Positions 5,226 through 6,203 of a stretch of 6,203 nt of DNA are shown one piece after another. How positions within the stretch are numbered: the stretch's first letter is position 1; each line of letters opens with the position of its first letter. The stretch is from contig CAMHRD010000073.1 in assembly GCA_946187365.1 (NCBI GenBank), positions 1 through 6,203 of the forward strand, in the 5' to 3' direction. The position numbers and the translations under genes were made by a program. The notes under the pieces are model-generated. The model saw only the letters and a list, made by a program, of their open reading frames with translations, was not told the origin of the DNA and ran no database searches. Source of the stretch: an uncultured Bacteroidales bacterium (GTDB lineage: Bacteria; Bacteroidota; Bacteroidia; Bacteroidales; UBA932).

Positions 5226-5230
5226 GAAGT

Positions 5231-6203
5231 ATGATTATGAGAAGATATAGATTCCTTAAAAAGCTTCTGCTGAGTGCTGCGGGAGCCCTTTTTCTGACTG
5301 CTGCCACCGGCGGAGTGACATTTGGTCAGAGCAAGAACTTTAAACTGGTTCAAGAGCTTGAGGTACAGTACAATATCCTCAGGACTCTTGCCACCGAGTA
5401 CGTAGATACGCTCAACTTTTCCAAGATTCTGCGCTACGGAATAGACGCCATGCTGGAGTCTCTGGACCCTTACACGGAGTTTGTGCCGGAGGAGAACGAG
5501 GAGTCTATAGAACTCATCACTACGGCCTCATACGGCGGAATAGGGGCCACAATCCGCAAGATAGACTCCCTGGGAGTGATGATTATGCAGCCATATCCCA
5601 ACTCTCCGGCGATGAAGTTCAACCTTGAGCCGGGAGATATCATCCTTAAGATAGACGGCGCAGATTTGAGGCCGCTCACCGTGGATGAGTGCAGCAAGAG
5701 GATGAGGGGTGCGCCCGGAACCGAGGTAACCTTCACCGTAAAAAAGGGACGCACCGGCAAGGTGGAGGATATTGTTGTAACTCGCGATAGAGTACATACT
5801 TCAGACGTCTCCTATTACGGCATGCTGGATAACCTTGAGAACGGCGCAAAGACCGGATACATAAGGGTGAGCAGTTTCACTCTTAACGGAGCGGATGATG
5901 TAAGGCGCGCTCTTATGGAACTCAAGGAGAAGGGAGCCGAGCGTATTGTGCTGGATTTGAGAGGGAACGGAGGAGGACTTATGAACGAGGCAATAGATAT
6001 TGTTTCACTCTTTGTTCCAAAGGGAACTCTTGTTGCCTCTGCAAAGGGAAGGGGAGAGGGCTCAAGTTTTACCTGCGTAACGGACAAGGATCCTGTAGAT
6101 ACGCTCATTAAACTTGCAGTTCTGGTGAACTCATCTTCTGCTTCATCTTCTGAGATTGTGGCGGGAGCACTGCAGGATTTGGACCGCGCAACAATCATTG
6201 GAA
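5231..6203 (+). CDS. S41 family C-terminal processing protease (CtpA/Tsp-like), 3' partial
   Basis: 324 codons are visible; the gene continues past the window. S41 proteases are Ser/Lys enzymes that trim or degrade envelope proteins from the C-terminus. An N-terminal signal peptide is seen (basic RRYRFLKK, then hydrophobic LLLSAAGALFLTAA, about 1-30), so it is exported to the periplasm. The helical S41 N-terminal region includes SLDPYTEFVPEE (77-88). The PDZ domain spans about 95-185, with YGGIGATIRK (101-110) and LEPGDIILKIDG (132-143). The protease core starts with TGYIRVSSF (208-216), then VLDLRGNGGG (240-249) and LVNSSSASSSEIVAGALQD (298-316). The nucleophile is probably Ser305, by alignment with SASASE motifs. 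The catalytic Lys, about 25 residues further on, lies outside the window. Divergent from rdgB; an ATG at 5237 is an alternative start. Confidence 0.95.
   Translation, partial: MIMRRYRFLKKLLLSAAGALFLTAATGGVTFGQSKNFKLVQELEVQYNILRTLATEYVDTLNFSKILRYGIDAMLESLDPYTEFVPEENEESIELITTASYGGIGATIRKIDSLGVMIMQPYPNSPAMKFNLEPGDIILKIDGADLRPLTVDECSKRMRGAPGTEVTFTVKKGRTGKVEDIVVTRDRVHTSDVSYYGMLDNLENGAKTGYIRVSSFTLNGADDVRRALMELKEKGAERIVLDLRGNGGGLMNEAIDIVSLFVPKGTLVASAKGRGEGSSFTCVTDKDPVDTLIKLAVLVNSSSASSSEIVAGALQDLDRATIIG

Overview
The window looks like a chromosomal segment of a Bacteroidota bacterium, most likely of the order Bacteroidales. The -7 promoter box TAnnTTTG, typical of that phylum, occurs in front of several transcripts. 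Start codons lack clear Shine-Dalgarno sequences, and the RecO, RdgB, GH3-like, LuxE-like and S41 protease sequences read like Bacteroidales family members. This placement rests on signature motifs read by eye, not on a search.

Layout. Positions 1-202 hold the 3' end of a plus-strand gene, possibly a DUF2723-type membrane protein, closed by a strong rho-independent terminator (228-263). A gene-poor stretch of about 490 bp follows. It contains two tandem sibling small-RNA genes (about 308-381 and 449-522). Each has its own TAnnTTTG promoter at identical spacing, an elongated hairpin fold supported by compensatory base changes, and a terminal stem plus six Ts. Beyond them lie a perfect 13-bp hairpin (591-621) and a third plus-strand terminator (656-695) with no recognised transcript in front of it.

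Positions 694-5177 form a minus-strand cluster, in transcription order: rdgB/HAM1 nucleotide pyrophosphatase, recO, a GH3-family acyl-adenylating protein, and a LuxE-like acyl-protein synthetase. The first three genes are separated by only 32 and 18 bp and look like one operon. A 114-bp gap precedes the LuxE-like gene and contains a possible 33-codon basic ORF with an ATGA overlap. On the plus strand, divergent from rdgB across a 53-bp promoter region, an exported S41 (C-terminal processing) protease begins at 5231 and runs off the window end.

Most unusual features. (1) The paired small RNAs. (2) In-frame palindromic and tandem repeats inside the LuxE-like gene, which insert a Pro/Gly/Thr-rich segment of about 75 residues directly before its ATP-binding loop; they resemble palindromic elements that invade coding sequence. 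(3) A second, unrelated Gly/Ser-rich GC-rich insertion in the neighbouring GH3 gene. RdgB and RecO are housekeeping nucleotide-pool and DNA-repair functions. The GH3/LuxE-like pair suggests a carboxylate-activation role whose substrate cannot be read from the sequence.
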